From contig NZ_RBZU01000013.1 in assembly GCF_003628125.1 (NCBI RefSeq), forward strand, positions 62,001-126,000: 64,000 nucleotides of DNA. Reading direction: 5' to 3'. Of this stretch, positions 16,762 through 25,940 are shown piece by piece (the stretch's first letter is position 1; every line of letters begins with the position of its first letter). Origin of the DNA: Pararobbsia silviterrae. Lineage in GTDB: Bacteria; Pseudomonadota; Gammaproteobacteria; Burkholderiales; Burkholderiaceae. The position numbers and the translations under genes are program-made. The notes under the pieces were generated by a model. That model was given only the letters and a program-made list of their open reading frames with translations. It did not search any database and had not been told where the DNA came from.

Positions 16762-17790
16762 TTAGCGGGAAAATCGATGGCGGTCGCGATATCGCGCGGG
16801 CGAAATCCCTTGGGATTGCGTAAAGAAATTGGTAAACGCGATCGTCGATTGATACCCGACACGCTCGCTGATCTCGCGAATGGGCATCGACGTGTGTTCG
16901 AGCAAGCGGCAGGCTTCTTCGGCGCGCGTACGCGCGAGCACATCGCTGAAGGTCGAGCCCTCGGCGGCGAGTCTGCGCTGCAGCACCCAGCGCGTGACGT
17001 CGAGTCTTTCGCAGACCACGGCTTGCAACGCCTTCGACTCGACGCGATCCGCTTGCAGCGCGAGGGATTCGCGCACGCATCGCGCGACCATCGGCGCGAA
17101 TTGCCCGCTTTCGCGGATCCGAGCGAGCTTCTCGCGCGCAGCGGGCCGTTGACTTTTCGCGAGCGCCGCGTTGTAGATTTCGAAAGGACGATCGAGTGCG
17201 GACGATTCGATCACCAGGCGATTGCGAGGCTGGCCGAGACGCACATGCGCGCCGATCGCGTCGCCGATCGAGGCGAGACCCTTGATGTCGTCGGCCGTGA
17301 TCGACACATCTCGAATGCCGATATCGGCATCGTAGAGCTTCGCGATCGACGTGATCATCGCGAAGTTCCCCAACACGCATCCGGCATCGCGCGACGTACC
17401 GTCGAGCACGTAATCGAAGACGATTTCCGTCCCCGCTTCCTGCGCGAGCAACCAATCGACGTTGCCGACGAAATCGCGGTATTCGATAAAGTCGCGCAGC
17501 GCCTCGCGAAGCGTCGCGCCGTTCATGACGATGCCGGCCAGCTCCGGAAAATGCGCGAACCAGCCCGGCATATCGCCCTCGCCCGCGTGCTCTCTAAGAT
17601 GCAGGCCCTTCGCGAACGCCAGCATTTTCAAATGCTTGTCGCCCGGCACGCGCGCGTCGGCATGCGCGAGCTCCGCGTCGGTCACGCCGACGAACGCCCT
17701 GAGCTGATTCGGGTCGAGGCCGTGCCGCTCCGCGGAGGCGAGAAACATCTTGAGAATATGCGCCGATACGGATTTCTGTCTCAGGTCCAT
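16762..17790 (-). CDS. AraC-family transcriptional regulator (OruR/ArgR-like, arabinose-binding-type N-terminal domain)
   Basis: A 342-residue regulator starting MDLRQKSVSAHILKMF, preceded by GGAG five bases upstream; 55 extra residues of an upstream frame lack support. The N-terminal two thirds match the arabinose_bd-type domain of OruR-like regulators, and the C-terminal 100 residues hold a double helix-turn-helix with VTRWVLQRRLAAEGSTFSDV and PIREISERVGYQSTIAFTNF. It binds DNA and probably senses a small metabolite. It is divergently transcribed from the GH3 beta-glucosidase gene across about 250 bp, so it may control that gene; this is inference from layout only. Confidence 0.92.
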   Translation of the reverse strand: MDLRQKSVSAHILKMFLASAERHGLDPNQLRAFVGVTDAELAHADARVPGDKHLKMLAFAKGLHLREHAGEGDMPGWFAHFPELAGIVMNGATLREALRDFIEYRDFVGNVDWLLAQEAGTEIVFDYVLDGTSRDAGCVLGNFAMITSIAKLYDADIGIRDVSITADDIKGLASIGDAIGAHVRLGQPRNRLVIESSALDRPFEIYNAALAKSQRPAAREKLARIRESGQFAPMVARCVRESLALQADRVESKALQAVVCERLDVTRWVLQRRLAAEGSTFSDVLARTRAEEACRLLEHTSMPIREISERVGYQSTIAFTNFFTQSQGISPARYRDRHRFSR

Positions 17791-18043
17791 GGTGTCTCCG
17801 TCCACGGGTAAGCCACGCGAGGGTTTTCCTGATGCGCGCTTGATTAACTTCCGCCCCCGACGATGAATCCTGAGCCGGTTCAAGTTCTTAGAATCCGTTA
17901 CGACGTCTTTCAACCGGTCAGATAGGTAGTTACCACGCGTGCCCGCACCGGGCAATCGGGGATGTCACCGGCCGTCTAAAGACGCTCGCGCAAACGCTCC
18001 GTTTCATAACCCGTATCAGCACGACAACGACTGGGAGACAGGG

Positions 18044-20293
18044 GTGCCAAATCGAACCTTCCGTATGACATGGCTTGCGTCCTGTGCGTCGATCGCCTTC
18101 GCCGCCGCCGCATTCGCCAACACGAACGACGTTGCCAACGACGCCTGCGACTCGGGCACGTGGGGCGGTCCTTTCCACTATGCGCGTGACGGTGCGTCGG
18201 CGGACGCGCGCGCGGCCAAGCTCGTCCAGCAACTCACGCTCGACGAAAAAATCCAGCTCGTGCACGGCACCGGCATGCCGATCTACGGCATCGGCGGTCC
18301 ATTTCCTTCATGGGTTCAGGGTGCGGGCTATATTCCCGGCATCACGCGGCTCAATATTCCGCCGATCGCGTCCGCGGATTCGGCCGCGGGCGTCAATCTT
18401 TCGGGGGTCAACGCGACGCCGTTGCCCGCGCCCGTCGCGCTGGCCTCGACATGGAATCCGAATCTCGCGTCGCTGTTCGGTGCGCGAATCGCGAAGGAGT
18501 TGCGCGTGCTCGGCTACGAAGAGGGCCTCGGCGGCGGCCTGAATCTCGCGCGCGAACCGCGCGACGGCCGTACGTTCGAGTATATGGGCGAAGACCCCGT
18601 GCTCACGGGCACGATGAGCATCGCGCGGACTTACGGCACGCAAGCGCAGGGCGTCATCGCCACGGTCAAGCACTATGCGTTCAACGATCAGGAAACGAAC
18701 CGGATGACGAGCAATTCGGTCGTCGACGAACGCACGATGCGCGAGACGGAACTACTGGCCTTCGAAATCGCGGTCAAAGGCGGCCGGCCCGGCAATGTCA
18801 TGTGCTCGTACAACCTGCTCAACGGGACATACGCGTGCGAGAACCCCTATATTTTGAGTACTGCATTGAATGAATGGGGCTTCAAGGGAATCGTGCAGTC
18901 CGACTGGACGGCCACGCACAGCACGGTCGCGGCGGCGCTCGCGGGGCTCGACGAGGAACAACCCGGATACTTCGATACGTACTTCAGTTCGAGCCTCGAA
19001 GCCGCCGTCACGGCAGGGACCGTGCCGCTGTCGCGACTGAACGACATGGTCCAGAGAAAGCTGCGCACGCTCATCGAGCTCGGCATCTACGACAACCCGC
19101 CGACGCCCGGCGGAACCGTCGATACCGCAGCCGGCAATCAGGACGCGCTGACGGTCGCGCACGAGTCGATGGTGCTGCTCAAGAACGGCTCGGCATCGAA
19201 CAGCAACGCCCCCGTGTTGCCGCTCGCGGCCAACGTCGGCTCGATCGTCGTCATCGGTGCGCATGCGGACGTGGGCGTGCTTTCCGGCGGCGGTTCGGGT
19301 GGGGTGCCCGCGCCGAACGGCAATGCCGTCACGGGGTGCACGGCCTCGGGCTTCACGAGTTGTCCGGTCTGGTACAAGTCCTCGCCGTTGACGGCCATCC
19401 AGGCCAAGGCGCCGCAAGCGAAGGTCACGTTCTTCGACGGGACCAATGCAAGCGCCGCGGCCACGGCGGCGGCGACAGCCGACGTCGCGATCGTCTTCGC
19501 GAGTCAATGGGAGGCGGAGGGCACCGATCTGACGACGTTGAGCTTGCCGACGCCCGCGCTCGATGCGACGGCGCTCTACGACCAGAACGCGCTGATCACG
19601 GCTGTCGCGGCCAAGGCCAAGCGCACGATCGTCGTGCTTGAAAACGGCAGTCCGGTGCTGATGCCGTGGCTCGGCAGCGTCCAGGGCGTTCTCGAAACCT
19701 GGTATCCGGGCATTCAGGGCGGCCAAGCGATCGCAGACGTCTTGTTCGGCGACGTGAATCCGTCGGGCAAGCTGCCGATCACGTTCCCGCAACAGGATGC
19801 GGATCTGCCTCAAACGACGATCAGCTCGACTGACCTGAACGTCGTCTACAGCGAAGGGCTCGCGATGGGCTATCGCTGGTACGACACGCGCAGCATCGAG
19901 CCGCTCTTTCCGTTCGGATATGGCCTCTCGTACACGTCGTTCGAACATTCGAGCCTGCATGCGGACGCGGACGGCGACGGCAACGTGACGGTCACGGTGA
20001 ACGTGAAGAACACGGGCGCGAAGGCCGGCGCCGATGTCGTGCAGGTCTACGCCAGCTTGCCCGCGTCACTGCGTGAGCCGCCGAAACGGCTCGTCGGATG
20101 GGCGAAGGTCTATCTGCAGTCGCGTCAATCGCAACAGGTCCGCGTACAGATCCCTGCCCAGCGATTTGCGACATGGGATGCGACGAAACATCAATGGTCG
20201 CTGACATCGGGATCGTACGGCATCATCGCGGCCGCTTCGGAACGCGATCCCAACGCGTTGACGCAGTCGGTGAGCATTCGCGGTTCGCACTAG
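18044..20293 (+). CDS. Secreted glycoside hydrolase family 3 beta-glucosidase
   Basis: About 749 residues from a GTG at 18044 with GGGAG six bases upstream; the next in-frame ATG is 18065. A signal peptide (core MTWLASCASIAFAAAAFA) indicates export. The GH3 N-terminal barrel has REPRDGRTFEYMGEDP, KHYAFNDQETNR and GIVQSDWTATH, with nucleophile Asp287. The GH3 C-terminal domain carries EAEGTDLTTLSLP, a likely acid/base region, and a fibronectin III-like domain follows FPFGYGLSYTSFE. It should hydrolyse beta-glucosides or short cello-oligosaccharides in the periplasm or outside the cell. It stands alone, divergent from the AraC gene, with a strong hairpin just after its stop. Confidence 0.93.
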   Translation: MPNRTFRMTWLASCASIAFAAAAFANTNDVANDACDSGTWGGPFHYARDGASADARAAKLVQQLTLDEKIQLVHGTGMPIYGIGGPFPSWVQGAGYIPGITRLNIPPIASADSAAGVNLSGVNATPLPAPVALASTWNPNLASLFGARIAKELRVLGYEEGLGGGLNLAREPRDGRTFEYMGEDPVLTGTMSIARTYGTQAQGVIATVKHYAFNDQETNRMTSNSVVDERTMRETELLAFEIAVKGGRPGNVMCSYNLLNGTYACENPYILSTALNEWGFKGIVQSDWTATHSTVAAALAGLDEEQPGYFDTYFSSSLEAAVTAGTVPLSRLNDMVQRKLRTLIELGIYDNPPTPGGTVDTAAGNQDALTVAHESMVLLKNGSASNSNAPVLPLAANVGSIVVIGAHADVGVLSGGGSGGVPAPNGNAVTGCTASGFTSCPVWYKSSPLTAIQAKAPQAKVTFFDGTNASAAATAAATADVAIVFASQWEAEGTDLTTLSLPTPALDATALYDQNALITAVAAKAKRTIVVLENGSPVLMPWLGSVQGVLETWYPGIQGGQAIADVLFGDVNPSGKLPITFPQQDADLPQTTISSTDLNVVYSEGLAMGYRWYDTRSIEPLFPFGYGLSYTSFEHSSLHADADGDGNVTVTVNVKNTGAKAGADVVQVYASLPASLREPPKRLVGWAKVYLQSRQSQQVRVQIPAQRFATWDATKHQWSLTSGSYGIIAAASERDPNALTQSVSIRGSH

Positions 20294-20303
20294 CGCTTGA
20301 CGA

Positions 20304-20329
20304 CTCGGAAGCGGTACGCCGCTTCCGAG
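20304..20329 (+). terminator. Strong hairpin after the GH3 gene
   Basis: CTCGGAAGCGG pairs perfectly with CCGCTTCCGAG (11 bp) around a TACG loop, starting 11 bp after the beta-glucosidase stop. There is no T-run, so termination efficiency is uncertain. It may serve both this gene and the convergent LysR gene. Confidence 0.6.
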
Positions 20330-20496
20330 CACCTCGCGTGCCTCGGTCGGTTGCCGATTCCGCCGTACCGATTGAAGACATGCACACCGGCGTGCTTGCC
20401 CTCACACGCACTTTCACGCTGAGAGAGGCACGCCCACTCGCACACGAACCGAAGGCGCGGCACGCAAGGGCCGCAACGCCCTCGCACAACGCCGCG

Positions 20497-21369
20497 CTAA
20501 GCCACCAGCAGCTTCGCCATTTCCCCGGCAAGCGGCTGGTTCGCGACGTCGGGAATGATCAAATGGAATTCGACATGCGGCAGGGCCGGCAAATGACGGC
20601 TTTTCCCCAACGGCACGACATCGTGCGGAACGGCCGACGCGTTCAGGCATGAAAACCCGAGCCCCGCGGACAACGCGGACTGGAGCCCCGCGACGCCCGA
20701 TGCCGAATGCGCGATGAAATAATCGACGCCTGCTTCGTTGAGCCGCGCGAGCGCGTAACGTTGCATCGAACAGGTGTCCGGCAGCGCGACCAAGGGTAAA
20801 GGACCGTCCGGCGCGCGCTCGAGCGAAGATGCGCCGACCCACTGCAGCGGTTCACGGCGAATCATGACGCTCGCCGGTTCGTCATCGTCCGCGGAACTCG
20901 GAACGCTTGCCGAATCGGCGACGCGCATCGAGATGCCGAAGTCGAAATGGCCCGATCCCGCGTCGCGTCGAATCATCGCGCTCTTGTACACGGTGACGTG
21001 CAGACGCAGCGACGGGTAACGCTCGCCGATCTGCTTGAGGATCTTCGCAATATCCGTGGGACGGAAATAATCGGTGATCGCGAGCCGCAAATCCCCCGCC
21101 AGCGACAAGCCTTGAATATCGCGGTACGCCGCGTCGTTGAGCAGCAGCAGTTTGCGCGCGTGTTCAAGCAACCTCGCGCCCGCCGGCGTCAGCGACGCCC
21201 CCTTCTTGCCGCGGATGAACAGCACGAGCCCGCACGACTCCTCGAGCTTGCGAATCTGTTCGCTGACAGCCGAGGGCGAGCGATTCAAGCGTCCCGAGGC
21301 CGCGGACAGGCTCCCCGTGTCGGCGACCACAGTGAGCGTATGCAAGAGTTCGAGATCGAAGCGGCGCAT
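20497..21369 (-). CDS. LysR-family transcriptional regulator
   Basis: A 290-residue LysR protein. The winged helix-turn-helix is at residues 1-65 (FDLELLHTLTVVADTGSLSA, SPSAVSEQIRKLEES), followed by a linker helix and a LysR-type periplasmic-binding-like effector domain. AAGGAT precedes the ATG. It is divergent from the tautomerase/MFS pair across about 100 bp, so it is probably their regulator. The effector is unknown. Confidence 0.92.
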   Translation of the reverse strand: MRRFDLELLHTLTVVADTGSLSAASGRLNRSPSAVSEQIRKLEESCGLVLFIRGKKGASLTPAGARLLEHARKLLLLNDAAYRDIQGLSLAGDLRLAITDYFRPTDIAKILKQIGERYPSLRLHVTVYKSAMIRRDAGSGHFDFGISMRVADSASVPSSADDDEPASVMIRREPLQWVGASSLERAPDGPLPLVALPDTCSMQRYALARLNEAGVDYFIAHSASGVAGLQSALSAGLGFSCLNASAVPHDVVPLGKSRHLPALPHVEFHLIIPDVANQPLAGEMAKLLVA

Positions 21370-21472
21370 GTTTATCCTTTCGGTTTTCCGATGGATAAGA
21401 CCACAACTTCCCGCTTTTCAGCAAGAACCCGCGCTGCGACGATAGGCCTTCCCAGTCGATATGGAGAGTCTT

Positions 21473-21904
21473 ATGCCGGGAATTCAACTGACCGTATCGG
21501 GAGACGGCGATACGGGGCGGTCCGAACATTTCGCCGCGCAATTGAGCGCGCTGACGTGCTCGGTACTCGATAAGAAATTGGCCAACACGATGGTCATGGT
21601 CCGTTATGTGCCGCACGCGCACTGGTTTATCGGCGGCCAATCGCTCGCCGCGCTTGGGCAGAATTCGTTCCGGCTCGAAGTGACGCTCACCGAGGAAACG
21701 AATACCAAGGATCAAAAAGCGAGCTATCACCGGCAGGCGTTCGAGCTGCTGTCCTCGCTCATCGGCAACGTGCACCCGCATTCGAACGTCCACATCGTCG
21801 ATTGCGCCGCCACGAGTTATGGCTACGGCGGCTTGACGCAGGAATATCGTTATCAACACGGCAAGACACAGCATGCACGCATCGGAAGCGAATCCGCACG
21901 CTGA
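21473..21904 (+). CDS. Tautomerase-superfamily protein (CHMI-like)
   Basis: About 143 residues. The start is set at the ATG giving MPGIQLTVSGDGDTGR, because GGAG lies upstream and because a proline directly after the initiator Met is the catalytic base of the tautomerase superfamily. Later segments (MVMVRYVPHAHWFIGGQSLA, YHRQAFELLSSLIGNVHPHS) resemble 5-carboxymethyl-2-hydroxymuconate isomerase-like proteins. It should isomerise keto/enol groups of a small aromatic breakdown product. Its last 32 bases overlap the MFS gene, and a LysR gene is divergent upstream. The substrate is not readable. Confidence 0.8.
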   Translation: MPGIQLTVSGDGDTGRSEHFAAQLSALTCSVLDKKLANTMVMVRYVPHAHWFIGGQSLAALGQNSFRLEVTLTEETNTKDQKASYHRQAFELLSSLIGNVHPHSNVHIVDCAATSYGYGGLTQEYRYQHGKTQHARIGSESAR

Positions 21905-23066
21905 CGCGCGCACGGCGACACGCGATCGCTGGCGCGGTCAGGTCGCGATCCTCGCGATCGGGACCTTCGCGGTCGGCACCGATGCGTTCGTCATCGCGGG
22001 CGTACTGCCCTCGATCGCATCGAGCTTGCGCGTCAGCCTCGCCGCGGCGGGGCAGATGGTCACGATCTTCTCGCTGGCCTATGCGCTGTCCGCGCCGATC
22101 ACGGGCGCGCTCAGCGCCGCATGGTATCGACGTACGGCATTGACCGCGGGTCTGCTGCTGCTCGTCGTCGGCAACATCCTGACCGCGATCGCGCCCACGT
22201 TCGGACTCGCATTGGCGTCACGCGTCGTCGCCGCGATCGGCGCCGGACTCTACACGGGCACCGCGAGCGCCACGGCCGCCGCATTGGCGGGCCCCGAACG
22301 GCGCGGCCAGGCGATCGCGATCGTCGTGCTCGGCATGACGCTCTCGCTGGTATTGGGCGCGCCGCTCGGAACGGCGATCAGCACGATCTGGAACTGGCGC
22401 GTCACCTTGTGCGCCGTGGCCGGCGTCGGCGGGCTCGCGGGCGCCACCGTCTTCGCGCGGATTCCGGCGTTGCGCGAGGTCGCCGGGATCGGCTTGTCCG
22501 CTCGGCTCGCACCGCTTCGCGATCGGCACGTCATGCGCATGCTGCTGCGCGCGCTGCTCGTGTTCATCGGGATCTTCATCCCGTACACGTATATCAGCGC
22601 GATCTACGCGCGTGCGACGACCGCCGATCCGCGCTTGCTCAGCGGGCTGCTTCTATGCTTCGGCGTGGCCAGCACCGTCTCGAATCTCGTGGCGGGCCGG
22701 CTGTCCGATCGCTGGGGTCCACGGCGCGTGCTCGTCGCCGGATCGCTCGGACTCGTCGCGGTCTTCGCGAACATGCCCTGGATGAGCGCAAGCCCGATGC
22801 CGGCCTTGCTCGCCGCGTTCCTGGCGGGCCTGTTCAGCTTCTCGCAGACGACGCCGCAACAACATTGGATGCTCTCGCAGGCCCCGCGCGGCACGCAATC
22901 CGTCGTCACCTCGCTCTATCAGGCGACGCTGTATCTGGGCGTGTCGCTATCGGGCGCGATCGGCGCGTACTTCATGCAGCGCGTCGGACCGCACTTCCTG
23001 AGCTGGCTCGCGGCGGCCTTTGTGTTGCTGTCGCTGTTACCGATCGCGTCGAGCCGGGATGCCTAG
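21873..23066 (+). CDS. MFS transporter, DHA1 family
   Basis: A 397-residue inner membrane protein with about 12 hydrophobic segments. The A motif between helices 2 and 3 is relaxed (GALSAAWYRR), and a second A-like motif GRLSDRWGPRRVLVAG lies between helices 8 and 9. The motif C-like stretch VVLGMTLSLVLGAPLGTAI in helix 5 is typical of drug:H+ antiporters of the DHA1/AraJ/YdhP group. It probably exports a small organic molecule. It overlaps the tautomerase gene and is followed at 23239 by a regulator gene. Confidence 0.9.
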   Translation: MHASEANPHADARTATRDRWRGQVAILAIGTFAVGTDAFVIAGVLPSIASSLRVSLAAAGQMVTIFSLAYALSAPITGALSAAWYRRTALTAGLLLLVVGNILTAIAPTFGLALASRVVAAIGAGLYTGTASATAAALAGPERRGQAIAIVVLGMTLSLVLGAPLGTAISTIWNWRVTLCAVAGVGGLAGATVFARIPALREVAGIGLSARLAPLRDRHVMRMLLRALLVFIGIFIPYTYISAIYARATTADPRLLSGLLLCFGVASTVSNLVAGRLSDRWGPRRVLVAGSLGLVAVFANMPWMSASPMPALLAAFLAGLFSFSQTTPQQHWMLSQAPRGTQSVVTSLYQATLYLGVSLSGAIGAYFMQRVGPHFLSWLAAAFVLLSLLPIASSRDA

Positions 23067-23238
23067 CCCTTCGTCGTCCAGGGCCCAAGAAAGTCATACG
23101 ATCGACTTGCCATCCGGGCTGCACGACGGCTCGTACGGATTCGCCGGCCGTGCGCGGCCCGGACCACGCGCCCTGCTACACTCGCGCGTGATCCACGACA
23201 TCTCGCCAGCCCGCGACACCCCGCCCCAAGCACACGCC

Positions 23239-24048
23239 ATGTCAAGAAGACCGTCTCCTGAACAACGACGCGAACTGGGCGCATTCCTGTCGAGTCAGCG
23301 CGCGCGTCTCGTCCCGTCCGAATTCGGGCTGCCCGAAGGACCGCGCCGCACGCCGGGCCTGCGGCGCGAAGAGGTCGCGGTGCTCTCGGGCGTCAGCGTG
23401 AGCTGGTACACCTGGCTCGAACAAGGCCGCGACATCCAGCCTTCGGCCGACGCGCTGCGCCGGATCGCGAAGGTGCTCAAGCTCGATCGCGTCGAAGCGG
23501 ACCATCTGTTCGCCCTCTCGTCACGCGAGCCGCTTCGGTCCGTGGCGGTCGGCGAAGCGATCAGCGAGGGGCTCGACATGCTGGTGCGAGGCATTCCGTT
23601 TCCCGCGTATGTCCGCAACACGCGGCTCGATATCCTCGCGTGGAACGACCCGATCGCCGATCTGTTCGTCGATTACGGCTCGCTCGAACCGCACGAGCGC
23701 AATACGCTGCGGCTGCTGTTCGTCTATCTTCCGTATCGCACGCTGATTCTCGATTGGGAACAGATGGCGCGCGGCATGATCTCGACGTTTCGCGCGTCGC
23801 GCGCGCAAGCGCAGGACAAGGCGCCGTTCGACGCGCTCGTCGACGAGCTCTCCGAACTGAGTCCCGAGTTCCGCGCGTGGTGGCAGGACACCTCCGTCAA
23901 AGGCTTCGACGAAGGCGAAAAGCGCCTGCGCCATCCCGTGAACGGTGCAATCGCGTTCCACTATGTGGCGCTCACGCCCACGGGCCGGCCCGACCTCTCG
24001 CTCGTGACGTACATCCCCAAACCGTCTGCCAGGGACTCCGACTCATAG
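23239..24048 (+). CDS. XRE-family helix-turn-helix regulator with MmyB-like ligand domain
   Basis: A 269-residue regulator. The N-terminal helix-turn-helix (about residues 10-75) contains RRTPGLRREEVAVLSGVSVSWYTWLEQGRD, quoted here only as the RRTPGLRREEVA box plus the WYTWLEQGR box, both hallmarks of the MmyB-type family common in actinobacteria and Burkholderia. The C-terminal PAS-like MmyB domain includes AYVRNTRLDILAWN and later KRLRHPVNGAIAFHY. It likely represses neighbouring genes, such as the MFS gene upstream or the dehydrogenase gene downstream, in response to a small lipophilic ligand; the target is inference. Confidence 0.92.
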   Translation: MSRRPSPEQRRELGAFLSSQRARLVPSEFGLPEGPRRTPGLRREEVAVLSGVSVSWYTWLEQGRDIQPSADALRRIAKVLKLDRVEADHLFALSSREPLRSVAVGEAISEGLDMLVRGIPFPAYVRNTRLDILAWNDPIADLFVDYGSLEPHERNTLRLLFVYLPYRTLILDWEQMARGMISTFRASRAQAQDKAPFDALVDELSELSPEFRAWWQDTSVKGFDEGEKRLRHPVNGAIAFHYVALTPTGRPDLSLVTYIPKPSARDSDS

Positions 24049-24142
24049 GATCACAAGACGCCTTCTTGAGCGTCTTCGGCTTGCCTACAGTGACGTCCAT
24101 GCCGCGGATTCAGCGGCGCACTCAACGCTCACGGAGGCCAGC

Positions 24143-25546
24143 ATGTCGAACCCGAATCCCCTCGCCGCACCCGGCGCCATCTCGCGCAACCCCGCAACCG
24201 GCGAACTGATCGCGACCTACGCGTTCCAGACGCCTGCCGACGTCGACCGGATGCTCGACAACAATGCGGCCGCTTACCGGCTCTGGCGCGCTACGCCGAT
24301 GACCGAACGCGTCGAGACCTATCGCCGTCTCGCGACGACGTTGAGAAACCGGCGCGAAATCCTCGCGGCGCTCATCACCGCGGAAATGGGCAAGACGATC
24401 GGCGCGGCGCGCGCCGAAGTCGAAAAGTGCGCGGCGACGATCGACTGGATCGCCGAGCACGGCCCCGCCATCCTCGCCGATGAACGCGCCCCCGTCGACG
24501 GCGACGACGATGTCTACGTGTCCTATCTGCCGATCGGATCGATCCTCGCGGTGATGCCGTGGAATTTCCCGCTATGGCAAGTCATTCGCGCCGCCGCGCC
24601 GATCATGTTGTCGGGTAACGGATTCATCCTCAAGCACGCGCCCAACGTCATGGGATCGGCCTATGCGCTGCAGGCTGCCTATGAGGCCGCCGGTTTCCCG
24701 AAGGACTTGTTCGTGAACCTGAACGCCGACAACGAGACCGTCGCGCAGGTGATCGAGGATTCGCGCGTCGCGGCGGTCACGCTGACGGGCAGCATGCGCG
24801 CCGGCGCAGCAGTCGCGGCGCTCGCCGGCAAGGCCCTCAAGAAGAGCCTGCTCGAACTCGGCGGCGCCGACGCCTTTATCGTGCTCGCCGACGCCAATAT
24901 CGATCTCGCCGTCAAGGCCGCGATCGAGGCGCGCTTCCAGAACGCCGGGCAAGTCTGTCTGGCCGCCAAGCGCTTTATCGTCGAGCGATCCGTCGCCGAC
25001 GCATTCACGCGCAAGTTCGTCGAAGCCGCGAAGCGACTCAAGGCCGGCGATCCGCTCGATCCGTCGACCGCGATCGGCCCGATGGCGCGCGCCGATCTGC
25101 GCGACGAACTCCATCGTCAGGTCGTACGGACGGTCGAAGCGGGCGCCACGCTGCTGCTCGGCGGCGAGCCGATCGACGGACCCGGCAATTTCTATGCGCC
25201 GACCGTGCTCGCCGACGTTGCCCCCGGCATGGCCGCGTTCGACGAAGAAACCTTCGGCCCTGTCGCCGCGATCACGGTCGCCGACACCGCCGAGCATGCG
25301 ATCGCACTCGCCAACGCAAGCGACTACGGCCTCGGCGGCAGTCTCTGGACACGCGATGTCGCACGCGCTCAGCGGATCGCGCGACGCCTTGAAACAGGCG
25401 GCGTCTTCATCAACGGCTTCCCGGCATCGAACCCGCGGATTCCCGTCGGCGGCGTCAAGAAGAGCGGATACGGCCGCGAACTGTCGCACTTCGGTCTGCG
25501 CGAATTCACCAATGCGCAGGCGGTCTGGGCCAAGACCGTCGATTGA
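24143..25546 (+). CDS. NAD(P)-dependent aldehyde dehydrogenase (succinate-semialdehyde dehydrogenase-like)
   Basis: A 467-residue enzyme with the complete ALDH set: the cofactor region MPWNFPLWQVIRAAAPIML near residue 135, catalytic Glu in LLELGGADAFIV near 235, catalytic Cys in FQNAGQVCLAAKRF near 270, and EETFGPVAAI near 370. The short AGQVC cysteine box and length fit the Sad/GabD group that oxidises succinate semialdehyde and related aldehydes. The SD-like GGAGG lies upstream of the ATG. It follows the MmyB-type regulator by about 95 bp and may be its target. Exact aldehyde preference cannot be read. Confidence 0.9.
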   Translation: MSNPNPLAAPGAISRNPATGELIATYAFQTPADVDRMLDNNAAAYRLWRATPMTERVETYRRLATTLRNRREILAALITAEMGKTIGAARAEVEKCAATIDWIAEHGPAILADERAPVDGDDDVYVSYLPIGSILAVMPWNFPLWQVIRAAAPIMLSGNGFILKHAPNVMGSAYALQAAYEAAGFPKDLFVNLNADNETVAQVIEDSRVAAVTLTGSMRAGAAVAALAGKALKKSLLELGGADAFIVLADANIDLAVKAAIEARFQNAGQVCLAAKRFIVERSVADAFTRKFVEAAKRLKAGDPLDPSTAIGPMARADLRDELHRQVVRTVEAGATLLLGGEPIDGPGNFYAPTVLADVAPGMAAFDEETFGPVAAITVADTAEHAIALANASDYGLGGSLWTRDVARAQRIARRLETGGVFINGFPASNPRIPVGGVKKSGYGRELSHFGLREFTNAQAVWAKTVD

Positions 25547-25563
25547 GCCGACGCGCGTCACCC

Positions 25564-25586
25564 CGGCGCCGGATCGCCCGGCGCCG
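25564..25586 (+). terminator. GC-rich hairpin after the aldehyde dehydrogenase gene
   Basis: Two copies of the self-complementary octamer CGGCGCCG flank a 7-base loop, 18 bp after the stop codon. The position suits termination, but there is no T-run. Confidence 0.45.
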
Positions 25587-25710
25587 AACCCCGCACCGGA
25601 AAACGCGCCATGCGTCACCGCGACGAACGGCCGATCGCACCCAGACGTCGCTTGGATTCCACTCGAACGCCGACTCGATGTCGGTCTGCCGATCACAACA
25701 CGCCGCCGAA

Positions 25711-25732
25711 TCGCGGAATGCTTATTCCGCGA
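25711..25732. other. Inverted repeat in the macA upstream region
   Basis: TCGCGGAAT and ATTCCGCGA form a perfect 9-bp stem around GCTT. It may be a terminator or an operator; it lies 209 bp upstream of macA. Confidence 0.4.
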
Positions 25733-25940
25733 AGGGCTAATCCCCCCCGAAACCCGCACTCTCCGGTTAGACTCGCGGAGCTTCGTCGATTTCTCGCGTA
25801 CGCGGCCCGCTTCGTCATTGCCCGACGCGCGGCGGCGTCCTTCGGCATCGACCGACAAGGGACTCGGCAACCGCCGAGCGCGGCGAGCAAAGACGAATCG
25901 GCGGCCATCCGCTTGCCATTGACCGTTCCACACACGACCC

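Larger units (their letters stand above)
25547..25940. other. Intergenic region between aldehyde dehydrogenase and macA
   Basis: This stretch of 394 bp contains two hairpins (25564-25586 and 25711-25732) and presumably the promoter of the efflux operon. I see no supported gene in it. Confidence 0.5.

Noticed and set aside
20098-20652. Possible small gene between GH3 and LysR genes
   Set aside because: The frame overlaps both genes and contains the hairpin at 20304-20329, with no recognisable domain.
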